From Crambe crambe (taxonomy: Eukaryota; Porifera; Demospongiae; Poecilosclerida; Crambeidae), in contig OZ004597.1 in assembly GCA_963924555.1 (NCBI GenBank), forward strand, positions 3,738,404 through 3,802,403: a stretch of DNA of 64,000 nt, in the 5' to 3' direction. How positions within the stretch are numbered: the stretch's first letter is position 1; each line of letters opens with the position of its first letter. Made by a program: the position numbers and the translations under genes. Shown here in pieces: positions 1 through 10,661 of this stretch. Under the pieces are notes generated by a model. It did no database searches, had not been told where the DNA came from, and worked only from the letters and a program-made list of their open reading frames with translations.

Positions 1-64
1 CCTACATACAATAATATTATAGATTTGTGCATGGACTCTTGCTATTCCCATTGTTTTATCTCAC

Positions 65-409
65 CCTAATAGCAGGCGATGAAGCCGTGGATGATGGATG
101 TGTGCAGTGTGTGTTGTTACTTGAGTCAAGTCTCATCCGTTTTGGTGAGCTAGGTTGTAATGGTTTGGAAATAACTGCATGCAAATTGTCTGATAGTCTT
201 TTCTGCAGGTCCAGGTATCGCTTGTATGCATTGAAACACTTTTTGCACATGTGTCCTGCTGGAGGCTCTTCATCTGAACAGTACAGCTTGGAAATCAAGT
301 CTTTCCACAAATGCAATATTCCGCTAGATTTTGCAGTACTGAGCAACCTCCTTTCATTCTTTTTATTAGTTATATCACAGCCACATCCACAACAATACAC
401 AGACATCAT
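65..409 (-). CDS. Cysteine-rich zinc-finger-like protein, first exon (partial)
   Basis: Minus-strand exon that starts at the ATG ending at 409 and runs to a GT donor at 64/63; the gene continues off the left edge. The peptide has an N-terminal CCGCGC cluster and, about 50 residues on, HMCKKCFNAYKRYLDLQKRL. Two CxxC-type pairs flanking a helical stretch resemble the treble-clef ZAD-type zinc-binding modules at the N-termini of some animal DNA-binding or transposon-derived proteins. The tail is Ser/Pro-rich with a small basic patch (SPKRMRL). The exact family is not recognised. It is divergent from receptor gene A, with a 366-bp spacer that could be a shared promoter. Confidence 0.5.
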
Positions 410-775
410 TGATTAATCGCACGAATTACTATGACAACTGTGATGTCACTGGCTAATTATAAAACCGCTACTACGACACTTCCTGTTAGTAACGCGCGTG
501 CGCAGTAGAATCCACCGGAACAACTCGTTGTATTGTATGTCACCAGACCACCTACTGAAGTCGGTGGGCGGTGCTATGCCAGACTACAAAGTCTGTACCT
601 CTCTTCCTCAGAAAATGTATTGCGACAATAGGGCTAAATTTTCTATGGTTACAACGCGGATAGCACGCGCGAAATGTATTAGCTTAATGGGAGTGACGTC
701 ACATGACGTAGGCAGTTTCCAATCCTGTTCCGTGTCTAATATCTATGGTTATAAGCTAATTTTCTGCTGTGTGAG
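410..775. promoter_or_regulatory. Divergent promoter region with a CRE
   Basis: Short spacer between two divergently oriented start codons (minus at 409, plus at 776). It contains a perfect CRE/ATF palindrome TGACGTCA at 694-701, followed at 705-711 by TGACGTA, about 75 bp before the start codon of gene A. The region is relatively CpG-rich (acgcgcgtgcgc near 491-502). An overlapping 97-codon ORF here is not believed to be coding. Promoter function is inferred from position and motifs. Confidence 0.5.
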
Positions 776-3700
776 ATGTCTCGAAACCTGAAGATATTTG
801 CATTCGTACTATTGCTTAGCGTTATTATAGCAGATGGACAAAGGATGGTGAAACTGCCTTGTTGTGGTAGAATGAGCCCAGATGACCTTGTGCAAGTTCG
901 TCGATATAGTAAGTACTATAGCTAGATAGCAGCCTATAGTTCAGTAGCTATAGCGTCTATATGCTGTGAGATTATCAGAGCTAGCTTTAGTCTGATAATC
1001 TCACAGCATATAGGTGCTCACCACTAGCAATCCAGCTAACAGTTGAATCTCTTGCCAGGTTTCTCCCCCTCTCGGGTTCGTCAATCCGTGTGCCCAACCA
1101 TCGCCAATGAGGCTAACAGTTTTAGAGGCATTCTCCTGCAACCTAATAACACCTTCCCTAGCAGACTGAACGGATGTTTCTTCATACCAGAATCTATACA
1201 GACCACAGGGCTCTTCAGTATCAGTCACAATCAGTACAACTGTTCTTCTAACTCTAACGTTCAGTGTGACCTACTTTTCATCTCCCCAGTGATGGAAATG
1301 ATAGCCAGTGGTGAATTTTTGATCCAATACAGGCCACCATCAGCATCAAACACAACCATCTCATTTATATATGGTGAGTGCTCTATTAAGTGTTCTCAAT
1401 GTACGCACAGCAAAATATTCAATGACCCACGTAACGTAATGTGGAATATGTTCCGTATGCAGCCATATATTAGTTATGGCTGAATACGGACCGTTATGGA
1501 CCCTTTACGGACCTATAACGTTCCGTAATTGGCTCACAGTTGAGCATGGACCCGTGGATAGTTTGCTGTGTAGCTAACCATTGGACTACAGCACCATAGC
1601 AACATACATAGACTTGACCACATGCATTGATCAATAGGTCCTGAAGGGATCTTCTTCAATGGAAGTACATCTAATGTGACAGTTGGTCAAAGTGGCTTAC
1701 AGTTTCTCTTTCGACCGAGTGATCAACCTACCAATCAATTCAATGTCTGTGAGGAAAATATTGGGAGTATAACAACTCAAACTCAAATATCTCCGTCAAG
1801 AGATTTTGAAACTTGTATTATTGCTGATGGTGAATTACAGAGTCTCTTTACTGTTCAAGTTACCTTTCCAAGCATTCAAGGGACCAAGGAGATTCGTCTG
1901 GTCAAGGGGGGGTGTGACTCACCGATCTTCAAATCAGCACCAATTAATGCAACATGTAAGTATGCCACTTGACACAGAGTTACAAAAAGAGTTACACCTT
2001 ATAGAGAATGAGAGAAAGACTGATCTCAGAATATACATTAAACTGTAGTGACCTCTAAAAGGTCATTATCCTTGTGCATTCCTAGATCCTCTGATCATCA
2101 AAGAAAGCTTCAGCACCAGGTCTTAATAATAATATATTATTTTTCTGCAGTCTTGAACACATCGAGCACCCCAACTATGAGCAGTGAGTTACATAATATG
2201 TATAAGTTAGCACTTGGCATCCCTCCCAGTAAATGTTTATCTTACAAGTTGTGACTTAGAATCCCTCTAATTAATGACACACCTTCTGTCTGTGCTGTTA
2301 CTGTTCTAATTGTTGCAATTAAGAAGCTCATTATCCCCCAATCACTTGGCATCCTAAACATAAGCTCTCCTGAGTGTCTGTGAGAAATAATAAACTAGTC
2401 AGATCATGTGTCCAGGAACATATGATTTTAAAAAGCCCTAGCCCTAGCCCTTAATAGCTCTAAGGTATAAGCATATTTATAGCAAGCTTAGTGACAAGCC
2501 ATGATTATATTTCTTGAGTGCATTAGTAAGGGATGGTCACTTGATAAAGAAGATAATGTGATTAGTGCTGTGTCACTCTGTAGTGATAATTGACCTTTAG
2601 TATTTGCTGATCGTGCAGATATTAATTAGCCACCAGATACAGTATTGAACCTGCATGGGGTGGGCATGTGGCAGCATGCACCTGTTACACACAGTTCAGA
2701 TCAACAAGGTCATGCAGTGCTGACATACATACACCTAGTGATGATCATGTCAGTTTCATGCTTGCAGCATCTTAAATTTGGCCAATTATAATCTTCTTCT
2801 TGACAACCATGACTCCCGACTGCTTCATCCTATATCTACGATCTTGGTACCATCTTAAAACTCTACACCTGAGGTAAGGATGTTTAATTTGAAGTAAAGC
2901 TCAAGTCCTAACTGTCAATTGCCATCCGAGTGCCTTCGTGGACGTTTGATAGCCATAACTCCCAACTGCTTCATCCTACTGTATATCTACAATCTTGGTG
3001 TCATCTTGAAGCTCTACACCTGAGGTAAGCCTAACTGTCAATTGCTGTGCTTTGAAAGTGCCTTCGTTGACGACTCAAACACTTTGTAGAATAGTCTAAT
3101 ACTACACTGGTTGATACCGATAGTATAACCATGAACCTTCTAATTCACGCAACACAGTTTATACACTAGAAAAAGAAACTGTCTTGCTGAGTTGCGGTGG
3201 GTGTGGTATTTGGTAAAGGGTTGTTCACAGTAGGCAGATACGTCGTTTCTATTTCTCCATCCAAGCCATCCGAGGAGCCAGATCATCCAGTGGACATGCC
3301 GAAAGAATGCCAACAGCAGTAGATCTGGTAAACTCGGAAGCACATCTCAAAATCTAAAAAGAAACATCTGCACAAGTTCATCATACTATTACATTTATTT
3401 TTGATCCACAATTACTCACTCGTTACCATATTTGACTTAATAAAAATTAAGGCTTGAAAAAAGTGTGCAAACAAGTGAGAGGAAAAACATTTCTTCTGAA
3501 TGAAAGAGTGGCGTAGGCTATGAATACATGACTATAAAAGTACGGAAACAAGGTGAGGTAGCTTGCTGGCTATGTACTGCATTTGTGCTCTGCTAACTGT
3601 CACAGAATTGACTACATTATTGCATGGACTGCATTTGTACTCTGCTAACTTTCATAGAATTGACATAAACCCTACATCGCTGCAAGGTGTAGATAATGTG

Positions 3701-5832
3701 GCAGCGGTTTATATGTCAATTCTATGACAGTTAGAGCACAGATGCAGATACAGTACATAGCCAGCAAGCTATCCCACCTTGTTTCCGTACTTTTTATAGT
3801 CATATACTCAAGCCTACATCACTCTTTCATTTAGAAGAAATGTTGTTCCTCTCACTTATAAATAAGGACTTGGTATCTACTGCTTGCGCATGCACTGATT
3901 TTTCACGCTTTTCCATCAATGTCACTATAATTGGGCGGGGCCTTGTTTCTATGACAGCTAGTTGGAACAATTATCATAATGGAAATTGCCGAAAGTTCTT
4001 CTCCAGCTCCAGCTACCAATGCCAATGATACTTGGTTCTCTGATACCATTGCTTTCCCTTGGAGACCTCATGTGGAGGAACAGAGCTTGGCCCATCAGGT
4101 TTGTCTATGAAGTATTTGTACGTCTGCCGACTGGTTTTGAGAAGACCCATTTGTAGTGGATGACCAGAACTTCTACTAGTCTCAGAAAGGTTTAGCCATG
4201 TGAGACTACAAAACTTTGTAATGGGAAAAGAGGTGTGGGAAGAGAAGCGCAGTTCTTGCTCCAAGAAAGAAGTGTGTGAGGGCCTCCATAATCACTCTTC
4301 AAAGTCTGCTTCCGAGGAGAACTTGGCTACAGAGTCATTACTTTTATTTTCCTGTGGCGTCATCAAATTAGCACTGTCTGTGGCACACTATAATGATATT
4401 TATATGTGGGTTGCATACGTGCAAACAGTGGATACCAGGCCTTTATTTATAAGGCCTGGGTATGAGGGTACTACATTATTGTGCTGCTTATGGCTCATGC
4501 CATGTGCCTGAGCTGCAGATACTTTGTACTACAATGACTCCTCTATCTGCATGCATGCACATCGTAATTATTTGCTCCCTTCCCCTCCTGCAGCCACTTC
4601 AACTACAGCTGGCACTACTACAGGAAGTCCTGATAATATAATTCTTATAGTCGTAATGCGTAAGTGTCCTTTTTCCATCGCATTCATGTACAATAATCAT
4701 ATAACAATTACCAATGCAGCTATTGCCCTCATAGTCATCATCATTGGTGTCATATTCATTATTATATGCTGCAAATGCTGTAATCATCGCTGTCAGAGCA
4801 AATCACTAGAGAGTAAGACTGAGTAATTACTGTGTCACAGTGCCTCCACCATTTACTTTCCCACAATAAGATCAGATTTTCTGATATTTTAAGTGTAATC
4901 CCCTATTATAATACTATAGTAGCTGGTCTACAGAGTATGCAAGTGGACACGCTAAAGGATATTGATGACAAAGGTGACAAAGATATGAAATCTCCAACAG
5001 CAATACCAAATGATTACGCAATGTTTCCTCTTGGTAGGTAAATGTAGTAATGATTGATAATACTCAAAATATGTTTTTCATTCCAGTTTCCAGCACAGGC
5101 TCCGAACAGCCAGTGTCCAGTGTGGCTTTTGTGACAGCTGAAGATGGCGAGAACTACCAGGAGTTGATGAGAAGGTTGGAGTCCTTGCATGACTGTGATA
5201 GGGTGAAGCCCTTTAGTGCCTCCGTCGTAGGCAGTGACAAACCATCTCAAACTGACTACCATCAAGGCATATCTCAGTGTCTGAGGAGAGAAAAGTGTTT
5301 AGTTTATATCATTTGGAGTGGAGCACTGGAGTCATTAAATGGCAATCAATGTCCTCCAATTAAGACTCTGATTCGGTCGCTTATGTTTCGTCCTTTGCGA
5401 AATGTATCTTCAAAGTCTGTAGAAAACGTAATGTACAAACTGATTCTTCTTCAGCTAGGGTCAAAGGGCAATAATAGGTTTGTTAGTACATCTCTGAACA
5501 GTACTCATATATTCTGGGAAGGCTCACCTGGTGATTCTGATTTTGACGCACAAAAATGTGCAGAACATGTCCATGGAATTGTGATGAAAAAATTAGAAGG
5601 AGTGAAATCAGAAAAACTCGTTACTCAAAAAACCACATCCTCACATTCATTTCCTCCATCTAATGGATCCTTATCACAGGATGCATTTCTTAAAATTGTT
5701 GACTCCAAACTTGATGCCCATGCAGAAAAAATTAAAAAGCATATCACCAGCGAAGCAAAGGGTGTGAAAGAAGCTGTGGACTGTGGATTTGAGAACATCA
5801 ATGAGAAGATAGACGATTCAAATTTAGCCTGA
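776..5832 (+). CDS. Receptor-like gene A: signal peptide, two extracellular modules, TM, cytoplasmic domain
   Basis: Eight exons: 776-908, 1059-1373, 1638-1955, 2151-2183, 4594-4659, 4720-4812, 4920-5033, 5087-5832; about 605 residues. Exon 1 gives a signal peptide (MSRNLKIFAFVLLLSVIIADG). Exon 2 is module 1 (CPTIAN... ILLQP... C...CDLLFI... GEFLIQYRPP... FIYG). Exon 3 is module 2 (GPEGIFFNGST... FLFRP... C...). Exons 4-5 are a Thr/Ser-rich stalk, and exon 6 a membrane helix (ALIVIIIGVIFIIICC) followed by a Cys-rich juxtamembrane stretch. The last exon encodes a soluble cytoplasmic region beginning VAFVTAEDGENYQELMRRL, with alternating predicted strands and helices, ending in a heptad-like helix (AFLKIVDSKLDAHAEKI). 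All seven introns are phase 1. Genes B and C are paralogues. A flavodoxin/TIR/SEFIR-like fold for the cytoplasmic domain is only a suggestion. A cell-surface receptor role is inferred from topology. Confidence 0.72.
957..1013. repeat. Perfect 23-bp inverted repeat (hairpin) in intron 1 of gene A
   Basis: Arms at 957-979 and 991-1013 are exact reverse complements (CTATATGCTGTGAGATTATC... at the outer left end), with an 11-bp loop. The RNA would form a 23-bp perfect stem. It could be a small foldback element remnant or a small-RNA-type hairpin; the sequence alone does not decide. Confidence 0.85.
2806..3030 (+). repeat. Two-copy tandem duplication in intron 4 of gene A
   Basis: A block of about 75 bp reading CTGCTTCATCCTATATCTAC... 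and ending in TCTACACCTGAGGTAAG recurs about 147 bp later (near 2953-3030) with small differences. Both copies end in a GGTAAG string that looks like a splice donor, but no open exon precedes either. Confidence 0.7.
3473..3857. mobile_element. Foldback/MITE-like element with arms of about 130-140 bp
   Basis: The left arm (3473-about 3611, starting AAGTGAGAGGAAAAACATTT) is nearly the reverse complement of the right arm (about 3713-3857). Landmarks such as GTACGGAAACAAGGTG and TAGCTTGCTGGCTATGTACT match in inverse order. The left arm also carries an internal partial duplication (GCATTTGT[G/A]CTCTGCTAACT twice). It has no coding capacity. It sits in the 2.4-kb intron 4 of gene A. No clear target-site duplication was found. 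Confidence 0.75.
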
Positions 5833-6597
5833 ATGATCTTGTTGTCAACTCACTCTTCTGTTCACTGTCATACATGACTCTCTTAATAGCATTCATCAAA
5901 CTTGTTTGTCACAGTGTCCCTTTATGATACAAAAATTTTGTGGAAAAAATGTATTCATGACCACCACACAAATGATATTATAAACAGCCCAATCGTGAAC
6001 ATACACCAACATCTATCCAGTGAGAGGTCACACTGGCATAGGAACAGGGGGGCCACAGGGGCCAGGCCCCCCCCCCCCCCATTATTTTCAGATAGAGGGC
6101 AGGGTCCCCCTTATGTTCAGCTATTATTAATTGCATAATTCAGGCCTGTAGCCAGAATTTAGATGGCTCAGGAATAATAATAATTGTGTTATTCAGATAT
6201 TTTCAATGTGTGAGAAGTGGTTATCAATTCAGCAAACTAATGCAAGTAACTATCAAAGGGAGGTGGGCTCAAGCCCGTTGAGCCACCTGCTGGCTACAGG
6301 CCTGTAATTGCTATAGCAGAATGCTTCCCTTTATCAAATTAAATAAGAAGCACTGTACATGTAGGACTGAATGTCGATAAATTAATTTTGGAGTTTGATT
6401 TTTTCTAAAAACTACCCCCCTATAAAAGAGGTCTCATGTAAAATTTCTAAATACCAGGAGCTGGTGAACTACTGACCCTCTTGTGACTCTGTATGCAGAA
6501 CAAACACTCACTTCCTCTAATGATTCATCATAGTGACAACCATAAAAAACCACATCCTAAATTTTACTTCCTCGTTGCTAGTGACAACCATGTAACC
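5833..6597. other. Spacer after gene A with poly-C tract and small inverted repeat
   Basis: Contains the gene A 3' region, a poly-C run near 6066-6080, and an inverted repeat with perfect 15-bp arms (CAGGCCTGTAGCCAG at 6141-6155 and its reverse complement at 6290-6304), which looks like the ends of a small nonautonomous element. Nothing convincing is encoded. Confidence 0.6.
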
Positions 6598-7320
6598 ATG
6601 GGTTGTGGTGTTTCCAATTCTATAGCTGTAACAGATTCACACACACCACCAGTGGATAGCAGTCAACTGAGACCACTCCTCTATCCTGAAAAGTCAACTG
6701 CAAGTGACAGCGAATCTCGATCTCAAGAATCACTGTGTTTTGAAGAGAGCAATGGAGATTTGAATCCAGCTGAAGATTCAGGGAATGTTGATAATGGTAT
6801 CTCATTACAAGTACACAATGGAGACCAACTACCACCCCTTGGTTGTAAGATAAGTGGTGGTGGAGCCAGTCAAGGACGTGCAATCTCAAGTGGTGGCTAT
6901 TGTGGAGTGGATCTTACATTAAGTGGGTGTGAAAGAGGAAGTGGAGAACGCACTCAAGCGCAAGGCCACCAGGAAGACAATTCCAGACTAGGCATTCCAC
7001 TTTGCAATCATGCTCAAACTGATCTTGCTTTGCAAGGAGTGCACCCGGACAGTATCGTGCACAAAAGAACAACTCCTTTCAATGAGGCTGAGCAAGGTGT
7101 TGTAGACAAACAACCTGAAACTTTGAACAGCAAGGATTTGCTTGTCTCTGATGTTAGTACACCCAATCAGCAGAATATACCAATAAGCTTATGCAGTGCT
7201 TCACTTGCAAAAACACAGGCTCCTTCTGGGCCAACCATGGGGTACAGTCTATCAAAGTGCTACAGCATCCAGAAGCTTCAGCTTCAATTAGGCTTCATTT
7301 CCAGCATAACAATTAATTAA
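6598..7320 (+). CDS. Candidate acylated Ser-rich protein (MGCGVSNS N-terminus)
   Basis: A 240-codon ORF from a well-placed ATG (ACCATGG context). The frame stays open upstream to 6493, but the internal start gives MGCGVSNSIAV. Gly2 followed by Cys3 and Ser6 is the pattern of dual N-myristoylation and palmitoylation, suggesting a membrane-tethered cytoplasmic protein. The rest is low-complexity: rich in Ser, Gln, Gly and acidic residues, with no recognised domain or membrane helix. It lies between receptor genes A and B on the same strand. It could instead be an alternative terminal exon of gene A (an AG acceptor-like site lies near 6495) or a chance ORF. An adaptor role is speculative. Confidence 0.4.
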   Translation: MGCGVSNSIAVTDSHTPPVDSSQLRPLLYPEKSTASDSESRSQESLCFEESNGDLNPAEDSGNVDNGISLQVHNGDQLPPLGCKISGGGASQGRAISSGGYCGVDLTLSGCERGSGERTQAQGHQEDNSRLGIPLCNHAQTDLALQGVHPDSIVHKRTTPFNEAEQGVVDKQPETLNSKDLLVSDVSTPNQQNIPISLCSASLAKTQAPSGPTMGYSLSKCYSIQKLQLQLGFISSITIN

Positions 7321-7333
7321 TTACACGTAATAA

Positions 7334-7340
7334 TACGTCA
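7334..7340. promoter_or_regulatory. CRE-like half-site upstream of gene B
   Basis: TACGTCA, a single-mismatch CRE/ATF variant, lies about 106 bp before the gene B start. Full palindromic sites precede genes A and C, which makes a shared regulatory input plausible. Confidence 0.35.
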
Positions 7341-7445
7341 TCAGTATTTTTAATTAACACTTCAAGGCCGGCTAGGCATGGCAGCGCAGACAGACGTATA
7401 TTTATTTATTAGCTAGCAAGTTTTTAGCGCATCAAAATTGCAAGG

Positions 7446-10401
7446 ATGATGCAGTGTCTCTTAAAATTGATCGTCTTGTGTATTTTGTTTGCTCAAGTCG
7501 CTGCTGCTTTCAATGTACAGTGCCCTCCGATGGAAGACTACAATCCCGTTCACCTAGATGAGAACGGCGTGCCTCCCAATCCATTTTACTATAGTAAGTC
7601 TTGTTCGACCTGGGGGGTAGCTTACTCGTGTTGCATATACAAGAAAAAATTCATTTGCCTAGCTAGGGACTCGACTAGCTAGCTAGCCAGCTTATTCGTG
7701 CTGCTGCAATAAGTTAGCCAAAAATTCATTTGCCTTTCTGTAGATATTGGGACTGCTGAGGGTAAGGTTTGTGGGCTTGAAAGAAATACGGTGTTGCAGC
7801 CAAATAGCTCACAAACGGGCGGTTGCTTCTACCATCGGGGAGTGAACGGCAGTCAGTTTACCCTGAGGCATATAGTGCAACCGTGCCATCAGTCAAAGAT
7901 AAGAGAGAGTTGTGATCAGCTGTGGATAAAAACTAATATCATTAACCTCCAAGGGAGTGGCTCGTTCTACATTAAATACATCCCACCTGACCCACCTGAT
8001 GGAGGAGGACAACCGATCAATATCAACGTGTCATATGGTACACTAACAGGAATTTATAAAAATTAATGAGTTAAACTTGGCTTTTTTTTTTTTTGCTTTT
8101 TTTTTCTGTAGGGGTTGAAGGCATAATGTACATTGGAAGTACTTCCTCAGATGGCAGTGTTCCGATTCCCATTACAAATGCTGGTATTGAGTTTGAAGTG
8201 AGAGTACACACACCAACTCCTTCTCCAATAGCCAAAATTTGCGAAAGTATCAATGGAATAGACTATAACCAGAGTTCACTGCTACGGGCCCATCCTACCA
8301 GACCCATTGCCGGATGTATCCCAGCAAGGATCAACACTCCATACCTCATACAAGTCATGTTCTCTCCCAATAATAATAATATAACCCTCACACCCAGAAT
8401 GATCGTTGTTACTTTCGGTAACTGTAACAGATCTAGCCTCCTCACATCAAAGCCTCTTTATGTAGTAGGTAAGGAAACTACATGTTGTTATGGATACGTA
8501 CATAAACAGTATGAGATCTCCTGTATTATCATAAGTGTATTAATAGGTGCAATAGGTGTGGGCACTACAAGTTCTGTTGAAACTGATTCAAGTTCCACCA
8601 CTGAACTGCTGCCATCAGCTACTCGTAAGTCATACTGCTGAGATCACTGTTGATAAGTCCAGATCATGTTCATGAATATTTGCTGCTGATTATGCATCAG
8701 CCTACAGGGTTCTGCCCAGAATTCTTGAGTGGTGGCCGAAATTTATTTTGCCCATGCCCACTTTATATTATAAGACTGTGTTCATTTAGGGGATGTCCCT
8801 TTGAATGATCAAAACCATCACTGATATGTAGTACAAGCTTAAAGTTACTGCAGCTAAGTATATGAGTGGTGGCCAAAATAGCCCAAGTGGTGGCCGAAAT
8901 AGTCGAGTGGTGGCCAAAATGGCCACTGTTGACCAGTGCGGGCAGAACCCTGAGCCTATATGAATCAAGGGGGCAGGGAGGGGATATTTTACTAGTTAGT
9001 CGCTATAGGGGCTATGCCTGATCCCCCCACTTATAAGGATGCACTAGTGCTTGTACTGTGGTTTGTAATCACTTGTGATTTAACATCTTGCTTGTTGATG
9101 CAGCTGGCAGCACCATAGAAGTGAGCCCAACAGCACAGTTGACCACCACCTCTACCAGCGAGACTAGAAACTCAGAACCTCAGACTGATACTCCAACATC
9201 AACTAGATTCCAGACTATTACCACACCCACCAACTCAAGTGAGTGCAATTAAATATGCTACTTTAGCAGCCAGTGAGGATTATAACAGTCTGCTCTTATT
9301 ATTACACTCAAGAATGACCAAAAGTCATCCGATCAACTCTGAGTTATAATCCTCACTACAACACAATAGCATTAGCTGATCACTCAAAATATAAGGGGAA
9401 AAATTGCAAGTTGGCTGTAAACTCCTCCTTTGTTTTCCCAGATATACAGAAAACAGAAAATCCTGATCATAAGATTATAGGCGGAATTGCTGGATTTGCT
9501 ATCATTTTGGTGATATTTTGTGTGACATTAATTATTTCGTATTTCCTCTGGAAATACAAAAAGAAAAGTGGTGATCCAGAGAAGCAGTGTGACTATGGTG
9601 ACGAAGGTAATCAAATAATTAATATCTTAGCATCATATGCTGTGACATTTTTGTGAGTAGAATGTTGAATCTTACTGTATATCATTTCCTTCCTGCAGAG
9701 CTGAAGTCAAAGGAATCTACAGATTCAAAGAAAGCTCATTGTCCAGACAAATTAACTAGTGAGCATTCATCTTTAGTGGTTTTAATTATTAAAATCACAC
9801 TTAGCCCTGAAGGGCTGGCCTTTATCCTATTATTCATTACATCACAATTGCAGGACCTGAAGACACCACTGTTGTACATGCAAATTTGAATTACAGACAC
9901 ACTCCATCCCCTGTGACTCGTATGCAGTTGAATTCCAATATATATGTAACACATTCAGAAGTCGAGAGTAAGGTAATCGAGAGCAAATGTTTACAGCAAA
10001 ATGTCAAGCGTGGAAGTTTCTCTGGATCAGAAGATGGGTCTGAAGTAGCCTTACTCAAAGTAATATCTAATCATCTCGTCTCCATTCATGACAGAGTTCA
10101 GGACAATGGAGCTGTTCTTGAAAATTTGTGTAAGTAACTATGTTACTCATTACTCCATGAGATGGTCAAAACACTGTGGATACAGTGATGTGATTTGGGG
10201 GCATGTATCAGTGTCTGGGTATTATTATGTTCATTGTTCAGGACCCTTCTTCAGCAGCTGAAGAGATTGCCAATAATCTTTAGATAGAGCATGCTTAATT
10301 GTCAACTCAACATTTAACCCTTATAGCATAATTTTATTATTCTTACAGCTGAACGTGTAGATGACAAAATCCTATCACCACAATCCAACTCAAGATCATA
10401 A
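7446..10401 (+). CDS. Receptor-like gene B: signal peptide, two modules, long stalk, TM, short tail
   Basis: Nine exons: 7446-7593, 7744-8037, 8112-8468, 8547-8624, 9104-9238, 9442-9606, 9699-9758, 9854-10129, 10349-10401; about 521 residues. It has a signal peptide (MMQCLLKLIVLCILFAQVAA), module 1 (VCGLERNTVLQP... CDQLWI... GSFYIKYIPP... VSYG) and module 2 (GVEGIMYIGST... FEVRV... C). A Thr/Ser-rich stalk is encoded by two exons, followed by a membrane helix (IIGGIAGFAIILVIFCVTLI) with a basic stop-transfer (WKYKKK). The cytoplasmic tail ends in a heptad-like helix (EVALLKVISNHLVSIHDRV). Unlike A and C it lacks the large cytoplasmic alpha/beta-like domain, so it may be a decoy or co-receptor version. 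All eight introns are phase 1. Two tandem ATGs exist and the first is used here. Confidence 0.72.
8863..8942 (+). repeat. Short tandem repeat GAGTGGTGGCCAAAAT in an intron of gene B
   Basis: The string AGTGGTGGCC[A/G]AAAT recurs three times at about 21-24 bp spacing, with an outlying copy near 8729. It is noncoding. Confidence 0.7.
9273..9356. repeat. Inverted repeat with 14-bp arms in an intron of gene B
   Basis: GTGAGGATTATAAC (9273-9286) is the exact reverse complement of 9343-9356, about 56 bp apart. It looks like a small MITE or a relic of one. Confidence 0.65.
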
Positions 10402-10508
10402 CTGCCCGCAGGTTCAAATCATAACAGTACTGTGCTTGCTTTTGTTTTTGTCTGTCTCTTCACATTTTGGTTATCATCATATCACTATACTATTATTAAT
10501 AATATCTC

Positions 10509-10516
10509 TGACGTCA
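10509..10516. promoter_or_regulatory. Palindromic CRE upstream of gene C
   Basis: Perfect TGACGTCA in the 260-bp spacer between the gene B stop and the gene C start, about 146 bp before the ATG. A GC-rich patch (GCGCAGCGCAGCGCGCG) follows at about 10539. Confidence 0.45.
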
Positions 10517-10661
10517 TTCTAAATTTAGAATTGCGAATTGCGCAGCGCAGCGCGCGATTATATTCGTGCATTAATAAAATTAATGGTGAGCTCAGCAAAA
10601 ACAGCTAGCCGGCCTATTGCAGTCGTAATGAGTAAATTTATCTAGAAGTATAATTTCGAAG

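Noticed and set aside
498-791. 97-codon plus-strand ORF upstream of gene A
   Set aside because: It overlaps the start codon of gene A in another frame, has no protein-like features, and lies in the promoter spacer.
4013-4264. 83-codon minus-strand ORF in intron 4 of gene A
   Set aside because: No recognised motif and no convincing splice sites; it may be an old repeat fragment but cannot be supported.
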